A program made the position numbers and the translations under genes. Shown here piece after piece: positions 25,769 to 35,016 of a stretch of DNA of 64,000 nucleotides. This stretch comes from Gluconacetobacter azotocaptans. GTDB lineage: Bacteria; Pseudomonadota; Alphaproteobacteria; Acetobacterales; Acetobacteraceae. A model generated the notes under the pieces. It saw nothing but the letters and a program-made list of their open reading frames with translations, did not search any database and was not told the origin of the DNA. Position 1 is the stretch's first letter. Each line of letters starts with the position of its first letter. Location: positions 186,001 through 250,000 of the forward strand of contig NZ_JABEQF010000005.1 of the NCBI RefSeq assembly GCF_014174355.1, read 5' to 3'.

Positions 25769-27484
25769 TCAGCCTTCCGCGTTGCGACGACGGATCGCCG
25801 CACCCAGAATGTCGCCCAGCGAAGCGCCGCTGTCCGACGAGCCGTACTCGTTGATCGCCTGCTTGTCTTCCTCGACCTCGCGGCCGCGGATCGTCAGCGC
25901 CAGCTTGCGGGCCGCGCGATCGACCGAGACGATCTTCGCATCGACGCGCTCGCCAACCGCGAAACGCTCCGGACGCTGATCGGCCTTGTCGCGCGCCAGC
26001 TCGGCCCGGCGGATGAAGCCCGTCAGGACCTCGTCGACCTTGACCTCGATGCCGTTCGACTGGACGGCGGTCACGATGCAGGTCACGACCGCACCCTTCT
26101 GCACCTTGCCCAGCGCATCGGCGGCCGGATCTTCATGCAGCTGCTTGATGCCCAGCGAGATACGCTCTTTCTCGACGTCGACATCCAGCACCTTGGCCTG
26201 GACGACCTGACCCTTCTCGTAATGGGTCATGGCGACCTCGCCCGCCTCGTCCCAGGACAGGTCGGACATGTGGACCATGCCGTCGATGTCCGCGGACAGG
26301 CCGACGAAAAGCCCGAACTCGGTGATGTTGCGGATCTCGCCCTCGACCGTCGAGCCGATCTTGTGCTCTTCGGCGAACAGCTCCCACGGGTTGCGCTGCA
26401 CCTGCTTCAGGCCCAGCGAGATGCGGCGCTTCGCGCTGTCCACATCCAGGACCATGACGTCGACTTCCTGCGAGGTCGCGACGATCTTGCCCGGATGGAC
26501 GTTCTTCTTCGTCCAGGACATCTCGGAGACGTGCACCAGGCCCTCGACCCCCGGCTCCAGCTCGACGAACGCGCCGTAGTCGGTGATGTTGGTGACGCGG
26601 CCGGAATAGCGGGCGCCCGGCGGATACTTGATCGCCACGTTCTCCCACGGATCGGCCTCGAGCTGCTTCATGCCCAGCGAGATACGCTGCGTATCCGGGT
26701 TGAAGCGGATGACCTGCACGCGGACCGGCTGGCCGATCTGCAGGGCCTCGGACGGGTGGTTGATACGCTTCCACGCGATGTCGGTGACATGCAGCAGGCC
26801 GTCAACGCCGCCCAGGTCGACAAACGCACCGTAATCGGTGATGTTCTTGACCACGCCGTCGAGGATCATGCCTTCCTTCAGGCCCTGGATCAGCTCGCTG
26901 CGCTGCTCGGCGCGCGTCTCTTCCAGAACGGCGCGGCGCGACACGACGATGTTGCCGCGGGCGCGGTCCATCTTCAGGATCTGGAACGGCTGCGGCACGC
27001 CCATCAGCGGGGTGACATCGCGGACCGGACGGATATCGACCTGGCTGCCCGGCAGGAAGGCCATGGCGCCGCCCAGATCGACGGTGAAGCCACCCTTCAC
27101 GCGCCCGTAGATCGTGCCGTTGACGCGCTGGTTGCCCTCGAACGCCTTTTCCAGGTTCGTCCAGGCTTCCTCGCGCCGCGCCTTCTCGCGCGACAGCACG
27201 ATGGAACCGTCACGGTCCTCATAGCGCTCGACGAACAGCTCGATCACGTCGCCCGGCTTTACGTCCGGCGTCATGCCCGGCAGGCCGAATTCCTTGAGCG
27301 CCACGCGCCCTTCGCTCTTGAGGCCGACATCGACGATGGCGAATTCGTCGGTCAGGCGGACGACGCGGCCGGTGACGACCGAACCGTCGAACGCGGTGTC
27401 GCGGCCCAGGGTCTCGTCCAGAAGGGTCGCGAAATCCTCGCCGCCGAAATGATCGGTGGCGGATTGTAAGGTGGCTGAAGCCAT
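25769..27484 (-). CDS. rpsA: 30S ribosomal protein S1
   Basis: The 571-residue protein has six S1/OB RNA-binding repeats, starting near residues 33 (GSVVTGRVVRL), 120 (VNGTIYGRVKGGF), 206 (GMILDGVVKNITDYGAF), 292 (RYSGRVTNITDYGAFV), 378 (TVEGEIRNITEFGLFV) and 464 (VVTCIVTAVQSNGIEV). S1 holds mRNA on the small subunit during initiation. ATG at 27484 begins MASATLQSATDHF, the usual start. The open frame runs further upstream without family similarity. It is preceded by cmk and aroA on the same strand, a common order. Confidence 0.97.
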   Translation of the reverse strand: MASATLQSATDHFGGEDFATLLDETLGRDTAFDGSVVTGRVVRLTDEFAIVDVGLKSEGRVALKEFGLPGMTPDVKPGDVIELFVERYEDRDGSIVLSREKARREEAWTNLEKAFEGNQRVNGTIYGRVKGGFTVDLGGAMAFLPGSQVDIRPVRDVTPLMGVPQPFQILKMDRARGNIVVSRRAVLEETRAEQRSELIQGLKEGMILDGVVKNITDYGAFVDLGGVDGLLHVTDIAWKRINHPSEALQIGQPVRVQVIRFNPDTQRISLGMKQLEADPWENVAIKYPPGARYSGRVTNITDYGAFVELEPGVEGLVHVSEMSWTKKNVHPGKIVATSQEVDVMVLDVDSAKRRISLGLKQVQRNPWELFAEEHKIGSTVEGEIRNITEFGLFVGLSADIDGMVHMSDLSWDEAGEVAMTHYEKGQVVQAKVLDVDVEKERISLGIKQLHEDPAADALGKVQKGAVVTCIVTAVQSNGIEVKVDEVLTGFIRRAELARDKADQRPERFAVGERVDAKIVSVDRAARKLALTIRGREVEEDKQAINEYGSSDSGASLGDILGAAIRRRNAEG

Positions 27485-27730
27485 ATGTACCGTAAATCCC
27501 GTATCGGGTCCCGCGCGGGCGGAACACCGCAAGTCTTGCGCGCCGCCGATCGTGGACGGAACGACTTGCCCGGCTCTATCCACGACCCGTGTCGCGGCAT
27601 GCCTGACGGCCGATGCAGACCACGCCGACCCCACCACGGGTTCCGGCGCGTGGACTCGCACAGACACCCTCAACCCCCGGCCTGTCAACAGAAACTGCCC
27701 GCCGCACGGCCTTTCGGCCGCAAAACCCGA

Positions 27731-28387
27731 TCAACCCGTCTTGAGGTCCCCGGTCCGCTGGCGGACGATCCGCAGGGCCTCGTCCAGGACCTCGTCGGCG
27801 GTCATGTCGTCGGTGTCGATCCAGACCGCGTCGTCGGCGGCCCGCAGCGGCGCGACAGCACGGCTGGCATCGGCGTCGTCACGGGCCTGGAGCTGGGCCG
27901 CGACCTCGGCGATGCGGGCCGCGCGGTCCGGCGCCTCAAGGTCGGGCGCCATCTGTTCCCATCGCCGGCGCGCCCGCGCCTGGGTCGATGCCGTGACGAA
28001 CAGCTTGACCGTCGCATCGGGGAAAATGACGGTGCCGATATCGCGCCCGTCCAGCACCCCGCCGCCGGCAATGGCGAAATTGCGCTGGGTGTCCACCAGG
28101 ATCGCCCGCACCGCCTGCTGGGCCGCCACCAGGCTGGCGGCCCGATCGACTTCAGGCACCCGCAGGTCGTCGCGCTCCAGATCCGCCAGCCGGATCCCCC
28201 GCGCCTGGTCGTCGGCCGGATGGGTCGCCGGGTCCAGCCCGGCGTCGATCATGCGCCGCCCGACAGCGCGATACAGCAACCCGGTATCCAGGTAGGGCAG
28301 GCCCAGCGCCGCCGCCAGGCGTCGCGCCAGGGTCCCCTTTCCGGCGGCCGCCGGCCCGTCGATGGCAATCACCAGCGCCTTTTTCAT
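27731..28387 (-). CDS. cmk: Cytidylate kinase
   Basis: The 218-residue protein carries the P-loop GPAAAGKGT (residues 11-19), the YLDTGLLYRAVG substrate segment and GRDIGTVIFPDA. It phosphorylates CMP and dCMP to the diphosphates. The ATG overlaps the aroA stop by 4 bases, so aroA-cmk are translationally coupled; rpsA follows after about 250 bases. Confidence 0.95.
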   Translation of the reverse strand: MKKALVIAIDGPAAAGKGTLARRLAAALGLPYLDTGLLYRAVGRRMIDAGLDPATHPADDQARGIRLADLERDDLRVPEVDRAASLVAAQQAVRAILVDTQRNFAIAGGGVLDGRDIGTVIFPDATVKLFVTASTQARARRRWEQMAPDLEAPDRAARIAEVAAQLQARDDADASRAVAPLRAADDAVWIDTDDMTADEVLDEALRIVRQRTGDLKTG

Positions 28388-29733
28388 GCCCCGAGGCCCG
28401 CGCCGATCCCGTTCATCAAGTCGATGAAGCCGGGGAAGCTGGTATCGATGAAGGCCGTGTCGTCCACGCCCACCGGCGCCGACGCGGCCAGGCCCAGAAC
28501 GGTGGCGCTCATGGCCAGGCGGTGGTCCATGCGGGTCTCGACAACGCCGCCGCCCGGCACCGCGCCCCCGGTGCCGGTGACGATCATGTCGTCGCCCACG
28601 ACCTGGACCGTCACGCCGTTACGCTCCAGCAGCGCCACGGTCGCGGCCAGGCGGTCGCTTTCCTTGACGCGCAATTCCTCCAGCCCCCGGAAGCGGGACG
28701 GGCCGGTGGCATGGGCGGCGGCGACCGCCAGGACCGGATATTCGTCGATCATCGACGGCGCGCGGTCGGCCGGCACGTCCACCCCGTGCAGCGGGCCGGC
28801 GATCGCGGTCAGGTCGCCCACCGGTTCGCCGCCCTCGATGCGTTCGTTCGACAGGCGCAGGTCGGCCCCCATCTCGCGCAGGGTGGTGAACAGGCCGGTC
28901 CGCAGCGGGTTCAGGCCGACGCCGCGCACCGTGACCGCCGACCCGGGCACAACCAGGCCCGCGACCAGCACGAACGCGGCCGAGGACGGGTCGCCGGGGA
29001 CCACGACGTCCCGCGCCACCAGCTCCGGCCGACCGGCCAGCGTGATGGTGCGGCCGCCGGCGCCCAGCGGCTCGACCGTCACGTGGGCGCCGAAATGGCG
29101 CAGCATGTTTTCGGTGTGGTCGCGGGTGGCCACCGGCTCCTCGACCCGCGTGGTGCCGGCGGCATTCAGCCCGGCCAGCAGAACGGCCGATTTCACCTGC
29201 GCCGAGGCGACCGGCAGGCGATAGGACAGCGGCGCTGGATCGGCAACGCCGCGGATCGCCAGAGGCAGCCGCCCGCCGACCCGCGACAGGAAGGTCGCGC
29301 CGGTGGCCGCCAGGGGGTCCGTCACGCGCTTCATCGGGCGGCCGCGCAGGCTGGCGTCGCCGGTCATCACCGAAAAGATGCCGTGGCTGGCCAGGATGCC
29401 CGACAGCAGGCGCGCCGCCGTGCCGGAATTGCCCATATCCAGCACGTCGGCCGGTTCCTGCAACTGGCCGATGCCCCGGCCCGTCACGTGCCAGGCGCCG
29501 GGGCCGGTGCGGACGACCGTGGCGCCCAGCGCCCGCATGGCGTCGGCGGTGCGCAGCACGTCCTCGCCTTCCAGCAGGCCGGAAATATGCGTCTCGCCGC
29601 GGGCCAGCGCCGCGAACATCAGCGCGCGATGGCTGATCGACTTGTCACCCGGAACCGTGACGGCTCCGGAGAGGGGGGCGGCCGGCGCCTGAACGTTCAG
29701 CGGACGCGGGGACGGAGCATGCACGGTATCCAT
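28384..29733 (-). CDS. aroA: 3-phosphoshikimate 1-carboxyvinyltransferase (EPSP synthase)
   Basis: The product is about 449 residues. The family signatures are present: GDKSISHRALMFAALARG near the N terminus, LDMGNSGTAARLLSGIL, a DPSSAAFVLVAG segment and the C-terminal RVKESDRLAA. It joins shikimate-3-phosphate and PEP in aromatic amino acid synthesis. The active-site loop reads GNSGTAARLL, as in the family, and the motif details (KESDRL) point to a glyphosate-insensitive class II-like form, which I state only as an inference. In-frame starts are at 29745 and 29733. Confidence 0.94.
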   Translation of the reverse strand: MDTVHAPSPRPLNVQAPAAPLSGAVTVPGDKSISHRALMFAALARGETHISGLLEGEDVLRTADAMRALGATVVRTGPGAWHVTGRGIGQLQEPADVLDMGNSGTAARLLSGILASHGIFSVMTGDASLRGRPMKRVTDPLAATGATFLSRVGGRLPLAIRGVADPAPLSYRLPVASAQVKSAVLLAGLNAAGTTRVEEPVATRDHTENMLRHFGAHVTVEPLGAGGRTITLAGRPELVARDVVVPGDPSSAAFVLVAGLVVPGSAVTVRGVGLNPLRTGLFTTLREMGADLRLSNERIEGGEPVGDLTAIAGPLHGVDVPADRAPSMIDEYPVLAVAAAHATGPSRFRGLEELRVKESDRLAATVALLERNGVTVQVVGDDMIVTGTGGAVPGGGVVETRMDHRLAMSATVLGLAASAPVGVDDTAFIDTSFPGFIDLMNGIGAGLGA

Positions 29734-29918
29734 GGGGCCATCCAATTCCGGATTGTGGGCGGCGAAGTCAATTGCCCTCGCGACAAAAAAGAAGCCAAAG
29801 CGACGGGCATGGACCGATCATGGTTTGACAGCCGCTTCGCAAGCTGGCATGGGGCTGCGCCTTGTGCCGCTCTCCGTCGCATTTTTTGTCCAACAATATC
29901 AGGATCGACAGGTTCAAG

Positions 29919-30245
29919 ATGGCCCAGCCTAATCTCGGCACCAAGCGCGTCTGTGTTTCCTGCAGCGCCCGTTTCTACGATCTGAACAAAAGCCCGGTCG
30001 TCTGCCCGAAATGCGGCACCGAGCAACCCGCGGACGTGCCCCGCATCCGCCGCGCGCCCGACCCGGCGGCCGCGACCCCGGTCAAGCCGAAGGATGACGA
30101 TGCCGATACGGCCGTCGATCTCGATGCCGACGACGCCGATTCCGACGACGACGTGATGGAGGATACCTCCGACCTCGACGACGATGACGACGAGATCAGC
30201 GCCGACATCGACGTCAGCACCGATAACGACGAGAACGACAACTGA
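29919..30245 (+). CDS. FYDLN acidic domain protein (TIGR02300-like)
   Basis: The 108-residue protein opens MAQPNLGTKRVCVSCSARFYDLN, with CVSC and CPKC forming a zinc ribbon and the eponymous FYDLN between them. After residue 60 it is almost purely acidic (Asp/Glu runs with few other residues). The family is widespread in alphaproteobacteria next to aroA and cmk, and its function is unknown. The divergent aroA lies 185 bases upstream. A TTGACA sequence at about 29825 may be part of its promoter. Confidence 0.9.
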   Translation: MAQPNLGTKRVCVSCSARFYDLNKSPVVCPKCGTEQPADVPRIRRAPDPAAATPVKPKDDDADTAVDLDADDADSDDDVMEDTSDLDDDDDEISADIDVSTDNDENDN

Positions 30246-30289
30246 CCGTCCACCCCGCCGCCCCCCACGGGGCCGGCGGGGCAGGACCC

Positions 30290-30559
30290 CTATCCCGGGT
30301 TGAGCACCGCCGGGCCGACCAGGACGCCGGCCATCCCCAGCCACTGGTGCATCGCCACGGGCTCGTGAATGACCAGCCCCGCCTGCAATACGGTCACCAT
30401 GCTGGTCAGCGACGACGACGACAGATAGGCCCCCAGCCCGCGCCATAAATGGGCCGCCACGACCCGAGTCCCGCCACGCACATCGCGGCAGCGAAACCGG
30501 CGGGAAATCCCCGGCGCCGTAGAACAGGGCGGCGGAAAGACCCAGCAGAATCGCCGCCG
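30290..30559 (-). pseudogene. Remnant of an EamA/DMT-type transporter
   Basis: Between the FYDLN gene and folB the minus strand holds two pieces of what looks like a drug/metabolite transporter. The first is an N-terminal-like helix reading AAILLGLSAALFYGAGDF (about 30495-30559). In another frame there is a C-terminal piece with SMVTVLQAGLVIHEPVAMHQ then WLGMAGVLVGPAVLNPG (30290-30440). The remainder of a roughly 300-residue protein is missing and the frames disagree. I read this as a gene reduced by internal deletion plus frameshift. The similarity is short, so the family assignment is tentative. Confidence 0.42.
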
Positions 30560-30961
30560 TTACGGCGTGGGTCGCCGCCGTTCGATCTCGACCCCCACGG
30601 CGTCCAGGTCGTCGAAGATATCCAGCTTCTCGACCCGCACGCGCACCACCACCACGCGCTCGTCGGCCAGAACGCCGATGGCGATCCGTTCGGCCAGCGT
30701 CTCGACCAGGCGGACATGGCCCTCGGCGATGATCCGGCGCACCATCAGCACGATGCGTTCGTACGAGACGGTACGGCTCAGATCGTCGCGCCCGACCGTC
30801 AACCCCGGCTCGTCCACGACCCCGAACGAGATGTTGACCCGGATCCTCTGGGTCACGCCCTGTTCATGCGGATAGATGCCGATATTGGCGTCGAGCACCA
30901 TGTCCTTGAGGAACACGCGGCGCAGCGGCGGCTGTTCGGGCCAGGCAGCAAAAATGGCCAT
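30560..30961 (-). CDS. folB: Dihydroneopterin aldolase
   Basis: The 133-residue protein has the FolB pattern: RVFLKDMVLDANIGIYPHEQGV near the start, RIRVNISFGV, the SYERIVLMVRRIIAEGHVRLVETLAERI helices and a final VVRVRVEKLDIFDD strand. It splits dihydroneopterin to 6-hydroxymethyl-dihydropterin in folate synthesis. The ATG at 30961 sits 9 bases after the upstream SDR stop, so the two are cotranscribed. The frame is open for 160 codons upstream without similarity, and that part is rejected. Confidence 0.92.
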   Translation of the reverse strand: MAIFAAWPEQPPLRRVFLKDMVLDANIGIYPHEQGVTQRIRVNISFGVVDEPGLTVGRDDLSRTVSYERIVLMVRRIIAEGHVRLVETLAERIAIGVLADERVVVVRVRVEKLDIFDDLDAVGVEIERRRPTP

Positions 30962-30972
30962 TGCGGTGTGTC

Positions 30973-31764
30973 TTATTCCTCGGGGGCCAGGCCCGGACGC
31001 AGGGCCGGAGACCATTGCATGTGTTGCCCGCCATCCAGGGCAAGCATCTGTCCCGTCACCGACGGCAGGCACAGCAGCGCCATCGCCGCCCGCGCCACCT
31101 CGTCCGGCGAGGTTCCATGACCCAGCGGCACCGATGCGCATTGCCGGGCAAACTGTTCGGCCGACTGGCGCGGGCTGGGCAGCGCCGGGCCGGGCCCGAT
31201 CGCGTTCACGCGGATCCGCCGGGGCGCCAGGGCCAGCGCCATGCTGCGCGTCAGGGTCCACAACGCCGATTTCGAGACGGTATAGCTGACGAAATGCGGC
31301 GTCAGCGACCACACCCGTTCGTCCAGCATGTTCAGCACCATGCCCTCGACGCCCTGGGGCAGATGGCGGGCGAAATCCTGCATCAGGACGAAGGGCGCGC
31401 GCAGGTTGGGCTCCAGATGTGCATCCCATCCGGCGCGGGTCGCATCGTCCCATTCGTCGCGTTCGAAGGTGCTGGCGTTGTTCACCAGCACGCCGACCGG
31501 CCCCAGCGCGTCGGCGGCCCGCGCCAGCAGGGGCGTGACCTCGGCCTCATGCGACAGGTCGGCGCGCAGCATGACGGCGCCCACGCCCCGGGCGGCGATG
31601 TCCGCCACCGTCCGGCGGGCTTCGTCCTCGGCCGAGCGATAATGGATAGCCACCGCAAAACCGGCATCCGCCAGCGCCAGCGCCATGGCCCGGCCAAGCC
31701 GGATCGCCCCGCCGGTCACGAAGGCGACGCGGGGAATGGAGGGGGGAATGGGCCACATGTTCAT
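30973..31764 (-). CDS. SDR oxidoreductase, pteridine reductase/FolM-like
   Basis: The 263-residue short-chain dehydrogenase has the cofactor motif TGGAIRLGRAMA. An Arg replaces the second Gly of the usual TGxxxGxG, a feature of PTR1/FolM pteridine reductases that bind NADPH. The active-site YTVSK, the NNAS motif and the LALAPRRIRVNAIGPGPAL segment are present. Lying directly upstream of folB, it probably reduces dihydromonapterin or dihydrofolate. Substrate assignment is inferred from motif plus context. No folA or thyA is seen in the window. ATG at 31764 is used (31758 is also possible). Confidence 0.82.
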   Translation of the reverse strand: MNMWPIPPSIPRVAFVTGGAIRLGRAMALALADAGFAVAIHYRSAEDEARRTVADIAARGVGAVMLRADLSHEAEVTPLLARAADALGPVGVLVNNASTFERDEWDDATRAGWDAHLEPNLRAPFVLMQDFARHLPQGVEGMVLNMLDERVWSLTPHFVSYTVSKSALWTLTRSMALALAPRRIRVNAIGPGPALPSPRQSAEQFARQCASVPLGHGTSPDEVARAAMALLCLPSVTGQMLALDGGQHMQWSPALRPGLAPEE

Positions 31765-31771
31765 GCGTCTT

Positions 31772-32365
31772 TCAGGCCGGCCGGCGCGCCAGCAACGCCG
31801 CCGCCAGCGTGCCGTCGTCCAGGACGTCCAGGGCGCCGCCCATGGGTACGCCCTGCCCGACGCGGCTGACGGGCACGTCGAACCGCGCAAGGCGATCCTG
31901 CAGCCAGTGGCTGGTCGTCGCCCCCTCGACCGTGGCGCCGAGGGCCAGAATGACTTCCCGCACGCCGCCCTGTTCCAGCCGGACGAGCAGCGGGCCGACA
32001 TTCAAATCGTCCGGCCCCAGTCCCGCCAGCGCCGACAGCGTTCCGCCCAGCACCTGGTAGACGCCGCGATGCACGCCCGCGCGCTCCAGCGCCCACAGGT
32101 CGCCCACGGTCTCGACCACGCAGACCAGCCCGCGATCGCGCACCGGGTCGGCACAGATGCCGCAGGGATCGCGCGTGTCCAGATTGCCGCAGCTGCTGCA
32201 GGTCTTCACCGCGCGCGCCGCCTGCTCCATCGCCTGCGCCAGCGGCAGCATGCGGGCCTGGGGCTGGCGCAGCAGGGCCAGCGCCGCGCGGCGGGCCGAA
32301 CGCGGACCCAGCCCCGGCAGCCGCGCCAGCAGCGCGATCAGCCGTTCGATGTCCGTGCCGCCCAT
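31772..32365 (-). CDS. recR: Recombination protein RecR
   Basis: The 197-residue protein has the helix-hairpin-helix start IERLIALLARLPGLGPRSARR, a four-cysteine zinc finger (CSSCGNLDTRDPCGIC) and a Toprim domain (VCVVETVGDLWALER, then TVEGATTSHWL). RecR works with RecF/RecO to load RecA at gaps. It is the third gene of dnaX-ybaB-recR, a conserved bacterial arrangement, and the SDR/folB genes follow at 7 bases. Confidence 0.96.
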   Translation of the reverse strand: MGGTDIERLIALLARLPGLGPRSARRAALALLRQPQARMLPLAQAMEQAARAVKTCSSCGNLDTRDPCGICADPVRDRGLVCVVETVGDLWALERAGVHRGVYQVLGGTLSALAGLGPDDLNVGPLLVRLEQGGVREVILALGATVEGATTSHWLQDRLARFDVPVSRVGQGVPMGGALDVLDDGTLAAALLARRPA

Positions 32366-32398
32366 GCCGCCGCCCCTATGCCCCGCCGCGTTGTGGGA

Positions 32399-32722
32399 TC
32401 AGAACGGAAATTTCAGGCCCGCCGGCAGGTTCATGCCACCGGTGACCTTCTTCATTTCCTCGGCCGCGCGTTCGTCCAGCTGCTTGCGCGCGTCGGCGCA
32501 GGCGGCGACCAGCAGGTCCTGCAGCATTTCCATTTCCGTGGGGTCGGCCAGCTTGGGGTCGATCTTCACCGCCTTGAGGTCGCCCTTGCCGTTGAGGGTG
32601 ACGTTGACCATGCCGGCCCCGGCGCTGCCTTCGATCGTCATGCCTTCCAGCGTGCTCTGCATTTCTTCCATGCGCGCCTGCATCTGGGTCGCCTGCTTCA
32701 TCAGGCCGGCTAGATTCTTCAT
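32399..32722 (-). CDS. YbaB/EbfC nucleoid-associated protein
   Basis: The 107-residue protein has the helix-strand-helix plan of the family: [20 protein letters not shown], the beta hairpin [21 protein letters not shown], then [19 protein letters not shown]. It forms DNA-binding dimers. Position between dnaX and recR is the standard context. Confidence 0.93.
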   Translation of the reverse strand: MKNLAGLMKQATQMQARMEEMQSTLEGMTIEGSAGAGMVNVTLNGKGDLKAVKIDPKLADPTEMEMLQDLLVAACADARKQLDERAAEEMKKVTGGMNLPAGLKFPF

Positions 32723-32735
32723 CGGTGTCGTCTCC

Positions 32736-34784
32736 TCACCTGTCGTCGTTCATGTCGAGGTCGTCCTCATCCACCAGATCGGCGTCGAGGGGCGCGAATT
32801 CCAGATCCGGCGCCAGCACGGCAGATGCCGCCTCTTCGGGCGGCAGGCCGTAATCGTCAAGGGAATGATCGGTCACGGCGCCAAGGCGGGCATCGGGAAA
32901 GCGCGCGAAAATAGCCCGCACCAGCGGATGGGCCTCGGCCGCCGCGCGGTGGAACTGGATGATTTCCGCCCCCTGCTCGGCCAGCGTCGGCTTGCCCTGC
33001 TCGGTCGAGGCCCGGACCTCCCACGCCACATCGGTCTCGCGTCGCAGCAGGGTCTCCAGCCGGCGGGTCAGGCCCGGCAGGCCGGCCCGGTCCACCCGAA
33101 GGTCGATCCGTGGTGGCGTAAAGGCGACCAGATGCGTGGAATGGCGCAGATGGCCGTGCAGCATCGCATCCTTGCCCGAAACGAACGCCACGGTTTCGCG
33201 CCATGTCGTCAGCACGGGGGAAGACGGCTCGGGTTCGGGCTCGGGGACCGGCTCCGGCGCGACCAGGTCCTGCGGTTCGGCGGGCGACAGGTCGGCCACG
33301 CGCACGCCGCCGTTGGCGACCATCCGCAACCCGCCATGCGCCGTGACGGGAATCCCGCCCTGAGGTCCGCTGTCCGCGGTCGTAGCCATCCCCGCGGCAC
33401 CGACCGCGGGTCCACCCGCCGAAGCGGGCGCGCCCGACACCATCGGCCCGGCCGCGCCCGCGCCGTCCTTGCCGGTCAGGCGACGCACCAGGTCACCCGG
33501 CGGCGGCAGGTCGGCCACATAGCACAGGCGGATCAGGATCATTTCGGCCGCTTCACGCCGGTCGGGCGCCATCTCGATTTCCGACAGGCCCTTCAGCAGC
33601 ATCTGCCACGTCCGCCCCAGCACGGGCACAGACAGGCGGTCGGCCAGCGCACCGCCGCGCGCGCGCTCGGCCTCCGGCAGTTCGGTACCGTGCCGCAACG
33701 CCGGCAGAGCCTTGAGGCGCGAGACCGTGTGGACCAGTTCCAGCACATCGCCCAGCATGACGCCCAGATCGGCGCCCCGGGCATGGGCCTCGTCGGTGAT
33801 GGCCAGCGCCTGGTCGGGCCGGCCGGCCAGTACGGCGTCCAGCAGGTCGAACACCCGCCCCCGGTCGGCCAGGCCCAGCATGTCGCTGACCAGATCGGCC
33901 TCGATCGGGACATGTGCCCCATCGGTGTCGTGTGTCTGCGCGCCCTGCGCAATGGCCTGGTCCAGCAGCGACAGGCCGTCGCGCACCGACCCGTCCGCCG
34001 CCCGCGCGATCAGCGCCAGCGCATCGGGCGTGCAGGCGACGCCTTCGGCCTGCGCGATGCGGCCGAAATGGGCGGCCAGATCGGCCTGCGGCACGCGGCG
34101 CAGGTCGAACCGCTGGCAGCGCGACAGGACGGTCACCGGCACTTTGCGCAATTCGGTGGTGGCGAAGACGAACGTCACCTGCGCCGGCGGCTCCTCCAGC
34201 GTCTTGAGCAACGCATTGAAGGCGTTGCGCGACAGCATATGGACCTCATCGATGATGAAGACCTTCATCCGTCCCTGCATGGGGCGGAATCGCGTCGCCT
34301 CGATGATTTCGCGCACGTCGTCCACGCCGGTGCGCGAGGCCGCGTCCATTTCCAGCACGTCGGGATGGCGGTCGGCCAGAATGGCCACGCAATTGGCGCA
34401 GACCCCGCACGGATCGGCCGTCGGGCCACCGGTGCCATCCGGCCCGACGCAGTTCAGGGCCCGGGCGATGATGCGCGCCGTCGTGGTCTTGCCCACCCCG
34501 CGCACGCCCGTCAGCATGAAGGCATGCGCCACCCGCCCCAGGGCGAAAGCATTGCGCAGGATCCGCACCGTCGAATCCTGGCCGATCAGATCGTCGAGGG
34601 TGGCCGGCCGGTATTTGCGCGCCAGCACGCGATAAGGAACGGGCGCCGAGGCAGGGGGCGCAGTCGCAACGGTGGGCGCGGATGTGGGGGCAGACGCGTC
34701 GCCGAACAGGCCGGGGCCGTCATCGGGCGGCGGCGCGGGCAGATCGTCCGCCTCGGCGCGATCCTGGTCCGACGAAACGGTCAT
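32736..34784 (-). CDS. dnaX: DNA polymerase III subunits tau/gamma
   Basis: The 682-residue protein contains an AAA+ clamp-loader domain starting at [19 protein letters not shown] (about residue 51). It has Walker [14 protein letters not shown], a zinc-binding segment CGVCANC and the DEVHML box. A Pro/Ala-rich linker follows and then the tau C terminus with [18 protein letters not shown]. It loads the beta clamp and dimerises the polymerase. The first 50 residues are an Asp/Pro-rich extension. I see no obvious slippery sequence for a short gamma form, but did not search exhaustively. Confidence 0.95.
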   Translation of the reverse strand: MTVSSDQDRAEADDLPAPPPDDGPGLFGDASAPTSAPTVATAPPASAPVPYRVLARKYRPATLDDLIGQDSTVRILRNAFALGRVAHAFMLTGVRGVGKTTTARIIARALNCVGPDGTGGPTADPCGVCANCVAILADRHPDVLEMDAASRTGVDDVREIIEATRFRPMQGRMKVFIIDEVHMLSRNAFNALLKTLEEPPAQVTFVFATTELRKVPVTVLSRCQRFDLRRVPQADLAAHFGRIAQAEGVACTPDALALIARAADGSVRDGLSLLDQAIAQGAQTHDTDGAHVPIEADLVSDMLGLADRGRVFDLLDAVLAGRPDQALAITDEAHARGADLGVMLGDVLELVHTVSRLKALPALRHGTELPEAERARGGALADRLSVPVLGRTWQMLLKGLSEIEMAPDRREAAEMILIRLCYVADLPPPGDLVRRLTGKDGAGAAGPMVSGAPASAGGPAVGAAGMATTADSGPQGGIPVTAHGGLRMVANGGVRVADLSPAEPQDLVAPEPVPEPEPEPSSPVLTTWRETVAFVSGKDAMLHGHLRHSTHLVAFTPPRIDLRVDRAGLPGLTRRLETLLRRETDVAWEVRASTEQGKPTLAEQGAEIIQFHRAAAEAHPLVRAIFARFPDARLGAVTDHSLDDYGLPPEEAASAVLAPDLEFAPLDADLVDEDDLDMNDDR

Positions 34785-34851
34785 TTATGCTTCCGGGCAG
34801 ATGTCAACGCCAGGCCCGGCCTGGCGGCGCGGGCGGGGATATGTTTCCCGG

Positions 34852-34953
34852 GGTGGGAGACCGGACTGATGACCCGGGCGAAACTCACTGCGGCTGCTTC
34901 CTTCCGGACCTGACCGGGTTGGCAAGGCGCCCGTCCATAGCCGGTCTCCCGGC
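34852..34953 (-). ncRNA. ffs: Signal recognition particle RNA (4.5S type)
   Basis: On the minus strand the core reads GGTCAGGTCCGGAAGGAAGC then AGCC, the universally conserved domain IV sequence that binds Ffh (the GNAR-tetraloop hairpin region). The ends pair as a 10-base stem (34855-34864 with 34941-34950, GGGAGACCGG/CCGGTCTCCC). This gives an RNA of about 100 nt. It lies just upstream of dnaX on the same strand, as in many alphaproteobacteria. The exact ends are estimated. Confidence 0.93.
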
Positions 34954-35016
34954 GCCTTCTTAACACGCAACCGGGTGTCGGGCACAAGAGGGGAGGACAA
35001 GGAAAAGAGGCAGGCC

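Noticed and set aside
27485-27688. 68-codon N-terminal extension of ribosomal protein S1
   Set aside because: S1 homologues begin at MASATLQS; the extension is unlike S1 and covers the likely promoter/leader.
32157-34913. A 918-codon plus-strand frame opposite ybaB and dnaX
   Set aside because: It spans several real minus-strand genes and the SRP RNA and has no protein-like composition.
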